Source: a virus
IMG/VR virus record: IMGVR_UViG_3300042503_002233
Location: 1-60,721 of that record
Length of the DNA stretch: 60,721 bases
Reading direction: 5' to 3' (one strand)
In this document: positions 45,136 to 54,375 of the stretch, one piece after another
Numbering within the stretch: position 1 is the first letter of the stretch
How the letters are laid out: the number at the start of each line of letters is the position of its first letter
Translations under genes and position numbers: made by a program
Notes under the pieces: model-generated
Database searches by the model: none
What the model was told of the DNA's origin: nothing
The model's input: only the letters and a program-made list of their open reading frames with translations

Positions 45136-47746
45136 GAGTCTTCCTACCTCTTTAGTGCGCCGACATGATCATCTGCGCGCCCTGTCGGCATTAGGGCTGT
45201 CGCTCGAAAAACCCGCGTTCCCGGCTATTTTACAGTGCCCTCGTTGCGGTCAATATACGCTGCAGTTATTCGATGATTTGTTTACTGATGGTATTTGGTT
45301 GAACTGTCAAAGTTGTTCTATGCACGGAGATATCATAATCTTCGGCGCGGAACTATGGAAGTTAAGTTTACCAAATACGCTGACAAAATTCAGCGAAATG
45401 GGCCTGATTGCCGAAAACGACGCTGACCGCGTTTTAGGCGACTATGAGCGGTATTTTAACCGCAGAACCGCCGTAGAAAACTTCCTGTTTGACGCCATGT
45501 CGCAGGTTTGGAACCACGGCGACGACGTAATTGCGTGTCGACTCAGGGATTTGGGTGTACGCCATGAGATAGAAAATTGCTACGGATTACTTGGAGTTGC
45601 CCATTATGACCAGATTGCGAAAGTTTGTTTGGAAGTGGGGCGACCAAAGCCGCCCCGACTACGAGACGATGGCCCCAGTATTGTATTTCCTTTTTATGAC
45701 CTCCCGGGGCGATTAACCGGAGTTTTATTACTGCAGTACAACGAGGCGTACGAATCTAAACAGACGTATGTCCCCCTCTCCGGCGCTAGAAAACAAAGAC
45801 CAGAAGCGGGCTATTATCTGCTGTCTGCCGCATGGCGCGCTAAACAACCAACATTTAAAAACACGCAGTTTATTTTCGATGATCCGCTGTGGGTTGTAAA
45901 AGCGCAGTGTCAAGCGTTTGCCCGTCAACAAGGCTGGCTGCCGATTATGGCCAGCTACACCGGGCCAGAAGCAGAAAGTTACGGAACAAGCTGGCAGTCG
46001 TTCGGGCACGCAGACCGCATATTTCACGGACACAGCCCGACGCCAGAATTAATCAGCCGGGCATGCAACGCCAAAGGCTACATATCTGTCGTGCACAACA
46101 GCCGAGTAAGCGTGTTTCCAAAATTGTCGACGATCAGAACGAATGTGCAAACGTGGCAACAGGCGCTACGCAATACACTCGCCGGCGCAAACGAAATGAA
46201 TGCCGAGGCGTTTGCGAAGCGCCTTACCATCGCGCCCGATAAGCTGCAGGGCTTTTTGACAAAAGTATCTGCGCTATTCTCGCCGGGCTTTCAAGAGCGA
46301 GTCATGCTGGCCGCCACAGCGCCCGCAGACGCGCCGCTTAAAGTGCAGCGCCGCTGGTTTGTAGTCGAACGCGACAGCGGCTGGTGGAGTCAAAGCGGCC
46401 GCCAGATCGCAAATTTTCGCGTCAGCATTGACGAAGTCATTCACGCGGATAACGGTGAGAAAACATACAAAGGCCGCGTCTTCATGGGCGGCGACGTCTA
46501 CGCTTTTACGGAGTCGTCAAAACGTATCGAACACGGCGGCCTGCTCACCTACGCTGACGGCCTGCTGTCGCACAACGGCAAATTAGCCGTGTTCGATTGG
46601 ATGTGGAACAAAAAAGCACATTTGCTTGCCATGCACCTTCACCCGCCGAAACTTATAAATGTTTCAACTGAGTACGGCTGGGACGCACAAGCCAACGTGT
46701 TCAGATTTGCGGGCTACGAGCTTACGCATAACGGGGACGTCACAAAAACACACGTGTGGCCAAAACAGCCAAAAAACAAAGAGTTCCAAGAACCGCTGCC
46801 GATCGCCCCGCTACCGATTCATGACATCATTACGCCGGCGCATGAAAACTCGTTTATATGGGCGACTGCCGCAACGATTCTTGCAAATCTTATCGCCCCC
46901 ATTGCGCGAAAAGATTACGTAGCCACCGCAATCCCTCCGCGCATGTTTTCACTCGTAGCACGAATCGCGGCCGCAATGGGCTGCGACGTTGAAAAAACAA
47001 TGGCGTTCCAAAAACACGTCGCGGGCAAGTTCCTAGAAACAAAAACAGCCGACGCCATATGGCCAGTTGCGTGCTTTGGCGCGTTTAACGACGAGGTTTT
47101 CGGTCATTGTGTGCCTCGTTGTTTCAACAGACCGCTGCTGCTTAAAGTAACAAAACAAAACACGGCTGTTGCACTTAGTTACGGCTGGCAGAGTTTAAGC
47201 AGCGCACCATTCAACGCCGACGCCGATATCAGTCCGCTACGAGCAATTGTTCCGGCCTACATACAACGCGCACTCAAAACGAGAGCCAACTTTTTCAGAG
47301 CGGAAAGTAGTCTTCATGCGCGCGTACTCGAAGATTTAAACACATGGCTCACCGAGACCTACGGCATGTCATTTAATCTGCCGCACGCCAAGACGCTGAG
47401 CCAGTATCCGTCGCACGCCCACGCCGCGCTTATGGCCGAGATAAACGACGCAATTTTGGCCGGGAAAATAGCCGTTTTGCCGCAACCGCGCACAAGCAAA
47501 CAAGCCAAAAACTATATTTTGGTCAAAAAAGACTGCTGGTGGTTGAATCAACAGGCCATAGATCGTTATTTTTATACTGCCCGTTGCGTAGGCCCGAACT
47601 GGTTGATGATTATAGAGTTACTGCAAAAAGACGGTGTTTACGTGGGCGAAGAAGTCGTACAAAATATGTCGGGCGTTCTTGTTAAATCAAATTGGTGCGA
47701 AAGGTTTCACGCAACTCCAAGCATACTGCGAACAGAAATCGGTTAA
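45134..47746 (+). CDS. Primase-like protein with zinc ribbon, apparently without helicase P-loop
   Basis: ATG 45134 follows GGAG by 5 bases. Residues 35-64 (CPRC, then NCQSCSMHGD) match the CHC2-type zinc ribbon of DnaG-like primases, with the typical aromatic and GD after the last ligands. Next, SIVFPFYDLPGRLTGVLLLQ resembles the segment before a TOPRIM domain. A degenerate TOPRIM-like part (QFIFDDPLWVVKAQCQAFAR) follows. The C-terminal half recalls DUF927-type helicase modules, but no Walker A or B motif is visible. It may therefore prime DNA synthesis with another helicase, or be a divergent replication protein. It diverges from the 43957 gene with overlapping start codons. Confidence 0.55.
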   Translation: MSLPTSLVRRHDHLRALSALGLSLEKPAFPAILQCPRCGQYTLQLFDDLFTDGIWLNCQSCSMHGDIIIFGAELWKLSLPNTLTKFSEMGLIAENDADRVLGDYERYFNRRTAVENFLFDAMSQVWNHGDDVIACRLRDLGVRHEIENCYGLLGVAHYDQIAKVCLEVGRPKPPRLRDDGPSIVFPFYDLPGRLTGVLLLQYNEAYESKQTYVPLSGARKQRPEAGYYLLSAAWRAKQPTFKNTQFIFDDPLWVVKAQCQAFARQQGWLPIMASYTGPEAESYGTSWQSFGHADRIFHGHSPTPELISRACNAKGYISVVHNSRVSVFPKLSTIRTNVQTWQQALRNTLAGANEMNAEAFAKRLTIAPDKLQGFLTKVSALFSPGFQERVMLAATAPADAPLKVQRRWFVVERDSGWWSQSGRQIANFRVSIDEVIHADNGEKTYKGRVFMGGDVYAFTESSKRIEHGGLLTYADGLLSHNGKLAVFDWMWNKKAHLLAMHLHPPKLINVSTEYGWDAQANVFRFAGYELTHNGDVTKTHVWPKQPKNKEFQEPLPIAPLPIHDIITPAHENSFIWATAATILANLIAPIARKDYVATAIPPRMFSLVARIAAAMGCDVEKTMAFQKHVAGKFLETKTADAIWPVACFGAFNDEVFGHCVPRCFNRPLLLKVTKQNTAVALSYGWQSLSSAPFNADADISPLRAIVPAYIQRALKTRANFFRAESSLHARVLEDLNTWLTETYGMSFNLPHAKTLSQYPSHAHAALMAEINDAILAGKIAVLPQPRTSKQAKNYILVKKDCWWLNQQAIDRYFYTARCVGPNWLMIIELLQKDGVYVGEEVVQNMSGVLVKSNWCERFHATPSILRTEIG

Positions 47747-47748
47747 TC

Positions 47749-48114
<366 letters not shown>

Positions 48115-48582
48115 ATGCAAACATTTCTGCCCCTCCCTAGTTTTAAGGAGTCGGCGAAGTGCCTAGACAACAAGCGGCTTGGAAAACAGCGGCTTGAGTG
48201 CAAACAAATTTTGCTGTGCCTCGGCGTGCCAATCGGCAAGCACCGACCGGGAAAACGAGGGTGGCGACATCATCCAGCCGTACTGATGTGGGCTGGACAC
48301 GAAGTTGCCCTTTTGGTATACGGAATCGTCGTTTGTCGCGAATGGAAATCGCGTGGGTTTCAAGACCAGCTAGAAGCCGAGTTCGTAAAGGCATACCGCC
48401 GGCTTCGACCAACCATTCCGGCCAACCGCTATCCAGAGTGGTTTGGCGACGAGACGTTTCATGCGAGCCACCGCAGCAATCTGTTGCGCAAAGATTTTTG
48501 GCACTACTCCCGTCTTGGTTGGCGGGACCCGACCGACTTGCCCTACATCTGGCCCACGCAAATAGCGCAGGCCGCACTATGA
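48115..48582 (+). CDS. Pyrimidine dimer DNA glycosylase/endonuclease V-like protein (MSMEG_6728 family)
   Basis: The 155-residue protein begins MQTFLPLPSFKESAKCLDNK, followed by RLGKQRLECKQIL, GWRHHPAVLMWAGHEVALLV and, near the end, HASHRSNLLRKDFWHY and DPTDLPYIWP, the recurring blocks of the family annotated as pyrimidine dimer DNA glycosylase or endonuclease V (Pyr_excise). T4 endonuclease V uses its N-terminal amino group on Thr2 to cleave at UV dimers; here Thr is third after Met-Gln, so the exact chemistry is unproven. The stop overlaps the next start (ATGA). Confidence 0.82.
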   Translation: MQTFLPLPSFKESAKCLDNKRLGKQRLECKQILLCLGVPIGKHRPGKRGWRHHPAVLMWAGHEVALLVYGIVVCREWKSRGFQDQLEAEFVKAYRRLRPTIPANRYPEWFGDETFHASHRSNLLRKDFWHYSRLGWRDPTDLPYIWPTQIAQAAL

Positions 48583-48869
48583 AAAAATACAAAACCAGAC
48601 AAGCCCGCGTACTTGTAGACATCCTCTGCGACGTGTGTGGCAAAAGCTGCAAAAATGACAACTACTACGCCGACGATACGTTGCTGCGCGAAGACGCCGA
48701 TTTTGAATACGGCACTGTTAGCGCAACGTGGGGTTATTTTAGCTGCAAGGACGGAGAGAGCTATTCCACCGTTTTGTGCGAGAGTTGTTTTGACGACGTA
48801 GTCAAACACATTGAGGCACTAAAAACGCAAAGACGCGAGAGCGAAAACAATGCAAGAGAAAACACTTAA
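48579..48869 (+). CDS. Small zinc-ribbon-like protein
   Basis: A 96-residue protein starting at ATG 48579 in overlap with the previous stop. It has CDVCGKSC near residue 17 and LCESC near residue 70, a pattern of a four-cysteine zinc ribbon around a beta-rich middle (YGTVSATWGYFSCKDGESYS). It probably binds nucleic acid or a protein partner. It overlaps the next gene by 20 bases. Function unknown. Confidence 0.55.
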   Translation: MKKYKTRQARVLVDILCDVCGKSCKNDNYYADDTLLREDADFEYGTVSATWGYFSCKDGESYSTVLCESCFDDVVKHIEALKTQRRESENNARENT

Positions 48870-50328
48870 AATTCTTGTTGCCGTACTTCGTGTGTTTATT
48901 GGCTCGGCGGATCGCGGAAATCCGATCACGCTGCACGAACACGAAGTTGTAAGTCAGGTATGCCGCGGCATGCACAAGCGAAAAGAAAAGGAAGTAAAGA
49001 ACATGCGTGGCCTGATCGTATTCGCTATACGGTCGCTCAAAGGCGGCTGTGTGCTTTACGAGGCTATCGACAGTTGGTCGGACGATAAATTGAAGCGCCC
49101 AAAGTCGTTGTCAGAAAAGAAGTTGTTCGGCCTAACCGACAAAGCGCTGACGTATGTCGCGGAGCATCAGATCGCCGGCGTTAACACGCAGAGCAATCAA
49201 TTTTTGCTCGATATGCTGCGGGCAGAGGAGTTTGAAATTCTGCCGAAAAACCAAATCCCGATTACAGTTGATAGTGCGCCAGAGGCGCTTGTAAAAACCG
49301 TTACCGCAATAAAACAAGAACAAAAACAGGAGATCGCTATCGTGCCAGATCGCAGCCAGCCTGCCCGCCCGGAGACGGCGCACAATGTTCAGCGCCTTGT
49401 TGTTACCGTCCGCAACAAAAGCAAAGAATGGCTCGGTCAGAGCACCCCCGCCGATTTGCTGGGCGGTCTGTCCGAACAATATTTTGCCACCGAAGGCGCA
49501 GATACAGCGGTCGGAAGCGCGGTCAAGCTGGGCTGGCCTGAAAGACGCCGCGCGATGTACAAGGAAGCCGTTCGTTTCTTAAAGTCGCACGGCCTTGTCG
49601 AAGATTTCGACACACGACGGGACCCCTACACCGGCGCTACGAGAGCTTACGGCGTTAAACTGACGAATCTTGGTCTTGAGGTCGCCGTCGCCGGCGAATT
49701 CAAAGACGAGCGCCCGCAATCCGAACGGAAGGTCGATGCGCCAACTGCTGCAGAGAAACTCACACCCACAGGAAGCCCCATGCTTAAGGGACACAAGAAG
49801 CCCGACGAGACGCCTGCGGCGGCCAACGACCAACTGGCCGCTGTGCTCGCACAAATGCAAAAAATGCGCGAGGAAATCACTGCGCTACGCGCCGAACGAG
49901 AGGTAGCCGCAGCCGGCGCCCTGATCGCCTCGTCGTCGCCGCCAGAGCCGACTTACTATAACGATCGCGCCACCATGGCTGTAGTATTAAAGGGCGCGGT
50001 GGCCGCGTTAATTCAGACGTTTTCGTGTCTGCTCGACGATAAAGCGCAGACTATCAACGCAACCGGGCTGTACCTCAGCCTGACTGAATTTGAAAAGGCT
50101 GTGCTCGGCATCAAGGGCTACGTAAGCGAGTGCATTCGCGACGAGTCGCCTGTTGACCTAGAATTGCTGCAACAGTACGCCGCAGACTATACAGCCGCGG
50201 CAGATATGTTGGAGACCAAATCGACGCTCCCAATCGTGGCCGAAAAAATCGTTACAAAGCGATCGCTGGCGGGTGACAACGCCATCCGTCGACAGATTTG
50301 GCGTCGCGATCGGGCGGCACGGGTGTAG
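48850..50328 (+). CDS. Unknown 492-residue protein, possible DNA-binding
   Basis: The N-terminal 200 residues are basic and helical. A middle segment (AMYKEAVRFLKSHGLVEDFD, then AYGVKLTNLGLEVAVAGE) looks like a winged-helix arrangement. A coiled coil follows (about 330-357, LAAVLAQMQKMREEITALRA). The C-terminus is helical and ends in a very basic tail (RRQIWRRDRAARV). It ends six bases before a tRNA. No catalytic motif was recognised; a role in DNA handling is only a guess. Confidence 0.5.
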   Translation: MQEKTLKILVAVLRVFIGSADRGNPITLHEHEVVSQVCRGMHKRKEKEVKNMRGLIVFAIRSLKGGCVLYEAIDSWSDDKLKRPKSLSEKKLFGLTDKALTYVAEHQIAGVNTQSNQFLLDMLRAEEFEILPKNQIPITVDSAPEALVKTVTAIKQEQKQEIAIVPDRSQPARPETAHNVQRLVVTVRNKSKEWLGQSTPADLLGGLSEQYFATEGADTAVGSAVKLGWPERRRAMYKEAVRFLKSHGLVEDFDTRRDPYTGATRAYGVKLTNLGLEVAVAGEFKDERPQSERKVDAPTAAEKLTPTGSPMLKGHKKPDETPAAANDQLAAVLAQMQKMREEITALRAEREVAAAGALIASSSPPEPTYYNDRATMAVVLKGAVAALIQTFSCLLDDKAQTINATGLYLSLTEFEKAVLGIKGYVSECIRDESPVDLELLQQYAADYTAAADMLETKSTLPIVAEKIVTKRSLAGDNAIRRQIWRRDRAARV

Positions 50329-50334
50329 TGTCAG

Positions 50335-50407
50335 GCCAGCGTAGCTCAGTTGGTAGAGCAGCAGTTTTGTAAACTGCGGGTCGCCGGTTCGAGCCCGGCC
50401 GCTGGCT
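50335..50407 (+). tRNA. tRNA-Thr (anticodon TGT)
   Basis: Full cloverleaf: acceptor GCCAGCG/CGCTGGC, D stem GCTC/GAGC, anticodon stem GCAGT/ACTGC with loop TTTGTAA, and T stem GCCGG/CCGGC with TTCGAGC. The anticodon TGT reads ACA and other ACN codons by wobble. CCA is not encoded. The discriminator base is also the first base of the TGTGTATACT motif. Confidence 0.93.
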
Positions 50408-50416
50408 GTGTATACT
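50407..50416 (+). promoter_or_regulatory. TGTGTATACT promoter-like motif after the tRNA
   Basis: The same ten bases as at 2159 and 54588. Here the motif starts at the tRNA discriminator base and lies 26 bases before the acetyltransferase ATG. If TATACT is a -10 box, the leader would be about 20 nt. Confidence 0.5.
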
Positions 50417-50422
50417 CCGTAC

Positions 50423-50436
50423 GGCCAAGGAGGGCC
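50423..50436 (+). promoter_or_regulatory. Hairpin with AAGGAG loop over a Shine-Dalgarno
   Basis: GGCC-AAGGAG-GGCC is a perfect four-pair stem with the Shine-Dalgarno in the hexaloop, matching the ANGGAN loop preferred by CsrA. It ends five bases before the acetyltransferase start. Confidence 0.45.
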
Positions 50437-50441
50437 AAAAC

Positions 50442-50897
50442 ATGGAGTTTGTTATTCGTATCAAAGATATCAATAAGCTCGGGCTGGTCGATGTTACCGC
50501 GATCTATACGCGCTTGTCTCGGCCTGACTCGATCAGCGGCAGTTCCATACAAAAAGAACTAGAAAAGCGGTATCTCGCTAAAGATGCTTCGACCGAGCAG
50601 CAGCCAAAAATGGCAATAGCAATTATTTGGCTGGACGACACACTTGTCGGGTGGGTCGGCACGCGCCCGTGGCCGGAAAAATTTAAAGGCAAACCGGTCA
50701 CTGCGCAGACAATCGAATGTTTTGTCGACCCAGAATTTCGCCGCCGCGGGATCGCAAAATTAGGCGTGCAGGCGCTCATCGCGGCCAATGCACTCGACAA
50801 AAACGAATTAGTGTCAGTGTACGCGCCGGAGGTTGTTGAATTAGCCCGTCGCTGCGGCTGCAAAATAGTCGTCTACTGCAAAACAGAAGGTGCGTGA
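50442..50897 (+). CDS. GNAT-family N-acetyltransferase
   Basis: The 151-residue protein has the GNAT acetyl-CoA binding motif: TIECFVDPEFRRRGIAKLGV at about 90-109 holds the beta4 strand and the Arg/Gln-x-x-Gly-x-Gly/Ala loop (here RRRGIA), and a following helix (QALIAANALD). Such enzymes move an acetyl group from acetyl-CoA to an amine on a protein, small molecule or tRNA; the substrate is unknown here. Translation may be gated by the hairpin over its Shine-Dalgarno. Confidence 0.78.
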   Translation: MEFVIRIKDINKLGLVDVTAIYTRLSRPDSISGSSIQKELEKRYLAKDASTEQQPKMAIAIIWLDDTLVGWVGTRPWPEKFKGKPVTAQTIECFVDPEFRRRGIAKLGVQALIAANALDKNELVSVYAPEVVELARRCGCKIVVYCKTEGA

Positions 50898-50900
50898 CTT

Positions 50901-51170
50901 ATGAAACGTTACCACGAAGAAAAACACATTATTGAAAGCCGCGTAAAAAAGAACCGGCAATTGAACATCAGTTGGCAAGAGTTTGGAAGCTGGCGGGATC
51001 AAAGCAGCTTTCAGGTGGACGCCGGAAAATACCGCAAAACATTACGTTGTTCTGGTTGCACGCGCGCTCGTTGTCAGGTGTGCCACCCAGAAAAATATCC
51101 AAAACGAAAACCGACCAGACAAGAACTTCAAGCAAAAAAGGAACTTAACAGATATGACCAAGACCGCTGA
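50901..51170 (+). CDS. Small basic protein with cysteine cluster
   Basis: An 89-residue, very basic protein with CSGCTRARCQVCHPEKYPKR near residue 50, four closely spaced cysteines and a His that would form a small zinc knuckle, followed by a charged helix. It is likely to bind nucleic acid. It overlaps the next gene by 17 bases. The family was not named. Confidence 0.55.
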   Translation: MKRYHEEKHIIESRVKKNRQLNISWQEFGSWRDQSSFQVDAGKYRKTLRCSGCTRARCQVCHPEKYPKRKPTRQELQAKKELNRYDQDR

Positions 51171-51480
51171 CTCCCTCATCCACGACATCGAAACCACCGC
51201 GCAGTCTCTCGCTGACGCCGTCACGGCTGAGCAGTCGCTCGAAGATAACCGCATCAACGCCAAGCTTGCTGCAATCGACCGCATCATGTCGCGCGGCGAT
51301 AATCAGTTTACCGGCAAGCCGCATTCTTTCTCGTCTGCCGAGGCAATCGTCAATACGGACGAAGATTATCAAACGTATCTTGAAAATCTGCGGCTCGCTG
51401 TCCGCCAACGCATTCTCGCCAAGGGCAACTACGATGCAGCCGTAGCAGCCGCCCGCCTTGGAGCCATTCCGGTTGTTTGA
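51154..51480 (+). CDS. Small helical protein with highly biased codons
   Basis: The start is ATG 51154 (MTKTADSLIHDIETTAQSLA). The 108-residue protein is entirely helical in appearance. Codons are strongly C-ending, like the sheath and AAA genes and unlike the flanking genes, which hints at high expression. Function unknown. Confidence 0.55.
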   Translation: MTKTADSLIHDIETTAQSLADAVTAEQSLEDNRINAKLAAIDRIMSRGDNQFTGKPHSFSSAEAIVNTDEDYQTYLENLRLAVRQRILAKGNYDAAVAAARLGAIPVV

Positions 51481-51943
51481 CGAAGACTTCAACGATACCG
51501 CTGGCCGTTACGAGCTAAGCTCTATGCCGGCTATTCGAGAAGCGGCGCTGATCATGTACGGCCGGTTCATCGCTCATATGTATAAGCGAGAGCCGGACGA
51601 CGACGCCGCGGCAAAAGCTACGCAGCATCTCTCGCTGCAAGAGACAGAGAACATTGTCCGCGAGCACGCCTCCGTCGATGGCGAACTTTATGCCATCGGC
51701 GGCGATACAGCAGAAGAAGCAAAAGAACGTATTAATGGGTTGATGTTTGCGCTCATGGACCGCGTTATGTCAAACGTGATCGCAGAAGGCGTAAAACAAG
51801 ATTTACTCGACTGCAACTACGACGCAACGAAAAACGATTTTGCGTTTTCAGTCACAGACAAAGGTAAGCAAATTGTCGAAAACCTCAGAAAAGCCCGCCA
51901 CGACGCTGATCGACCAGATATTCCAAGAGATCAAGAATTTTGA
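51458..51943 (+). CDS. Unknown acidic protein, start uncertain
   Basis: The frame may start at TTG 51458 or TTG 51473 in overlap with the previous gene, or at ATG 51524. The product (up to 161 residues) is helical with an Asp-rich stretch (YKREPDDDAAAKATQHLSLQ) and a C-terminus typical of small phage proteins. No domain was recognised. Confidence 0.45.
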   Translation: MEPFRLFDEDFNDTAGRYELSSMPAIREAALIMYGRFIAHMYKREPDDDAAAKATQHLSLQETENIVREHASVDGELYAIGGDTAEEAKERINGLMFALMDRVMSNVIAEGVKQDLLDCNYDATKNDFAFSVTDKGKQIVENLRKARHDADRPDIPRDQEF

Positions 51944-52223
51944 AGCTCTTTGCTCGACGCTAAAGGACTATGGCGCCCGCGATTCAGAACCTGACGGCGT
52001 ATTCCAGCGTATTGTCAATTCCGCGTCGATGGGTGGGCAGCCCAGCATCCCGCGGTCCGGGCAAGGCTGGGAGCTTCTTACCCACAGCATGGACTGCGAG
52101 GCCGCCGCGGAAAAAATGCACGACCACGCCCTCAAAGTTGTACGCCTCATCGAAACCTGCCCTGTAAAAGATTTTGAGCGGCTTCGGCACCGTATTAAAG
52201 ACTATTGCTGGAGGCTATACTAA
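51873..52223 (+). CDS. Unknown small helical protein, non-ATG start
   Basis: No ATG occurs in the first part of the frame. TTG 51873 follows AAAGG at a suitable distance and is chosen; TTG 51840 is the alternative. The overlap with the previous gene is 71 bases. The C-terminal half looks genuine (DCEAAAEKMHDHALKVVRLI, FERLRHRIKDYCWRL). The stop overlaps the next ATG (TAATG). Function unknown. Confidence 0.45.
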   Translation: MSKTSEKPATTLIDQIFQEIKNFEALCSTLKDYGARDSEPDGVFQRIVNSASMGGQPSIPRSGQGWELLTHSMDCEAAAEKMHDHALKVVRLIETCPVKDFERLRHRIKDYCWRLY

Positions 52224-52456
52224 TGCGTATGGCATTTCACGGCAAAAAAGGCGACCGGGTCAAAATGGTATTTATGCCAAACGACCCAGAACCGATACCG
52301 GAAGGTACAGAGGGCACCGTTACCGACGTGCAGCACCTTGACTGGGGCCAAGATAAATTTTCACAGGTCGCGGTAGACTGGGACAACGGCAGACGCCTTA
52401 GTTGTGTTTGTCCGCCGGACCACGTAGTAATTATCGGCTCTGCGGCGGCTCAGTAA
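52223..52456 (+). CDS. DUF4314-like small protein
   Basis: The 77-residue protein has GDRVKMVFMPNDPEPIPEGT, EGTVTDV, then VAVDWDNGRRL, the pattern of the DUF4314 family: an SH3-like small beta barrel that is common in phages and mobile elements. GGAGG Shine-Dalgarno. Its stop lies only a base from the terminase stop on the opposite strand (TCAGTAA). The function of the family is unknown. Confidence 0.7.
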   Translation: MRMAFHGKKGDRVKMVFMPNDPEPIPEGTEGTVTDVQHLDWGQDKFSQVAVDWDNGRRLSCVCPPDHVVIIGSAAAQ

Positions 52457-54375
52457 CCAGAAAAATACTGCCCGCCGATGGCGTCATCAGCCCAGTCAAT
52501 ATCGCGCTCGGCTGCCTGTTGCCGCTCGGTGATTCGGCCGATGCCGGCGATCTGCGCAAAATTAGGCCACGCCTGATTTATGTGCCACAGCGATGTCGCC
52601 CCGAGATTGACCGCCTGCGCAAAGTCATCGCTAAGCAGCGTGTTTCTTGTGATGGTATAGATGTCGCCACCGAGGCGAGACTCCGCCTTGTTTTCTACCA
52701 ACGCCAAAAAGTCTGCAACCAGCCCCGGCGCGTCCTGTGACGACCAGTCGTACTGGAAAAAGCGAAGCTGCTTCATTTTGATCGCCTGACAGGTGTACAA
52801 CAGCGATCGCGTCTTATCGAGGCTGTAATGCTGCCTATGATTAATTTCTGTCGGCGGTTTGAAAACCATCAAGTCCTGCGACGCTGACCGGACAAGGCGA
52901 ACGGCCATGACGCGATCAAGATTAAAACCTGCTTGCACCATCACCGTCTCGCGAACCGTTCCCGCACCTGTGTAATCGTGCGCCACAAAATCGCATTTAA
53001 ATTTGTTACACCACTTCATGCACTCGACAGCTTCCTGCAGGTGATCGCCGCCGATCAGCAACCGCTTTCCCCATAAAACGTCAATTCGACCGTCAGGTAA
53101 AAAACCCATGACGGCGACCGCGGTAAAGCTCACGCCGGCCTCACCGCCACCGCCCCAGTCGATCGCCAGCACGCGATGCTTGTAGTTAAACAGCGACGCA
53201 TAAGACGCGGGTTCTGGCTCCTTTTTGTTTTCCCACGGCAAAACACACGCGCCTTTGAGGTCTGTTTCGCTGACAAGCTTTTGCCCTGTGTCGATGCTTT
53301 CGCCCATGACTTCGTTGTAAAACTGCGCTTGGGTCATATTCCCAAAGCCCTCGCGTTTTAGCAACAACGTGGACCATTTCTCAGCGTCGGAAAAGTGAAG
53401 CGGTAAAATGATCTGGGGCACGTGATAACCAGCAAATTGCCAGCGCCGTTCGGGATACCGGTGCACCCATCGTCCGTGCCGTGGACTAATAGGCTTCTGA
53501 CATTTTGCGCAAACAGTTCCGGGGTACTTCTCGCTGATGTGCGGAGTCCACGGGCCTATCATTGCGTCAAGGTCGTACTCAAGCGACGGGATGTTCCATT
53601 TCCCGCACGAGTGACACGGAATAAACCACTCGGCCTGTGACGAGCGTTTATACAAACCGTAAATTAAATTGTCGAAAGTTTTTGGCGTTCCTGTGAAATA
53701 CATGGTCGCCCATTTACTATACGACATCGTTTCTTGAATAATGGGCACGTGATCCGGGTCCATGTCTTGCACTTCGTCAATGCACACGCGGTCAGCAGAC
53801 ACACCGCGAACACGGTCCGCGTCGAGTTGCGCGAAAGAAAACAACATCATTGAGTTGTTTTTAAACGAGCGTTGCAGCACAGAGTTTTCTGTCGACGTGC
53901 CGGACCACAGCGCCTTCACGGGCGATTGATCAATAAACGGCCGCACATAGTTGTTAGAAAAGCGTCGAATCTGTTCGTACAACGGCGTGATAAATAACGT
54001 CTTGAAGAACGGAATAGAATTCGCCACAACTACGCCATGCGCCGCAAGGCTTGTCGATTTTGAAACCTGCCGCCCAGTACACCACACCTGATTCTTCGGT
54101 GTCAGGCATCTGAAAAGTGGTGAAAATGTGTAGTGATTCTGGAGAGTATATGGCTTTCCGTTTAGATTCAACACAAGCGGCAAAATCGGCTCAAGCGAAG
54201 GAAAAACACTTTGTCGTGCAAGAGCACCTAACACGCCCATGCGTGCTTGCATTGACTTATAATCTTTGGTGTCGATAGACGCCAATTCTTCCAGCAGGGA
54301 ACGAATGCCGCTGTTCGGCAGTTCAATTCCTGCTTTGTTATTCGCAGGCGCGTCCTGCGTACTATTAGGTGCCAT
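52450..54375 (-). CDS. terL: Large terminase subunit (TerL)
   Basis: The 641-residue protein carries the terminase ATPase: Walker A GRQVSKST (101-108), Walker B VCIDE (197-201) and coupling motif TGTP (228-231). Between ATPase and nuclease is an inserted pair of CxxC motifs (Cys254, 257, 289, 292), likely a zinc ribbon. The nuclease starts with LAIDWGGGG (Asp406), continues with DFVAHDYTGAG and ends with a conserved Asp near the C-terminus (LLSDDFAQAV). It packages DNA into proheads. It is transcribed opposite to the tail genes. The start is ATG 54375, directly abutting the next right-facing ATG; upstream TTG starts are unlikely. No small subunit was found in the window. Confidence 0.93.
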   Translation of the reverse strand: MAPNSTQDAPANNKAGIELPNSGIRSLLEELASIDTKDYKSMQARMGVLGALARQSVFPSLEPILPLVLNLNGKPYTLQNHYTFSPLFRCLTPKNQVWCTGRQVSKSTSLAAHGVVVANSIPFFKTLFITPLYEQIRRFSNNYVRPFIDQSPVKALWSGTSTENSVLQRSFKNNSMMLFSFAQLDADRVRGVSADRVCIDEVQDMDPDHVPIIQETMSYSKWATMYFTGTPKTFDNLIYGLYKRSSQAEWFIPCHSCGKWNIPSLEYDLDAMIGPWTPHISEKYPGTVCAKCQKPISPRHGRWVHRYPERRWQFAGYHVPQIILPLHFSDAEKWSTLLLKREGFGNMTQAQFYNEVMGESIDTGQKLVSETDLKGACVLPWENKKEPEPASYASLFNYKHRVLAIDWGGGGEAGVSFTAVAVMGFLPDGRIDVLWGKRLLIGGDHLQEAVECMKWCNKFKCDFVAHDYTGAGTVRETVMVQAGFNLDRVMAVRLVRSASQDLMVFKPPTEINHRQHYSLDKTRSLLYTCQAIKMKQLRFFQYDWSSQDAPGLVADFLALVENKAESRLGGDIYTITRNTLLSDDFAQAVNLGATSLWHINQAWPNFAQIAGIGRITERQQAAERDIDWADDAIGGQYFSGY

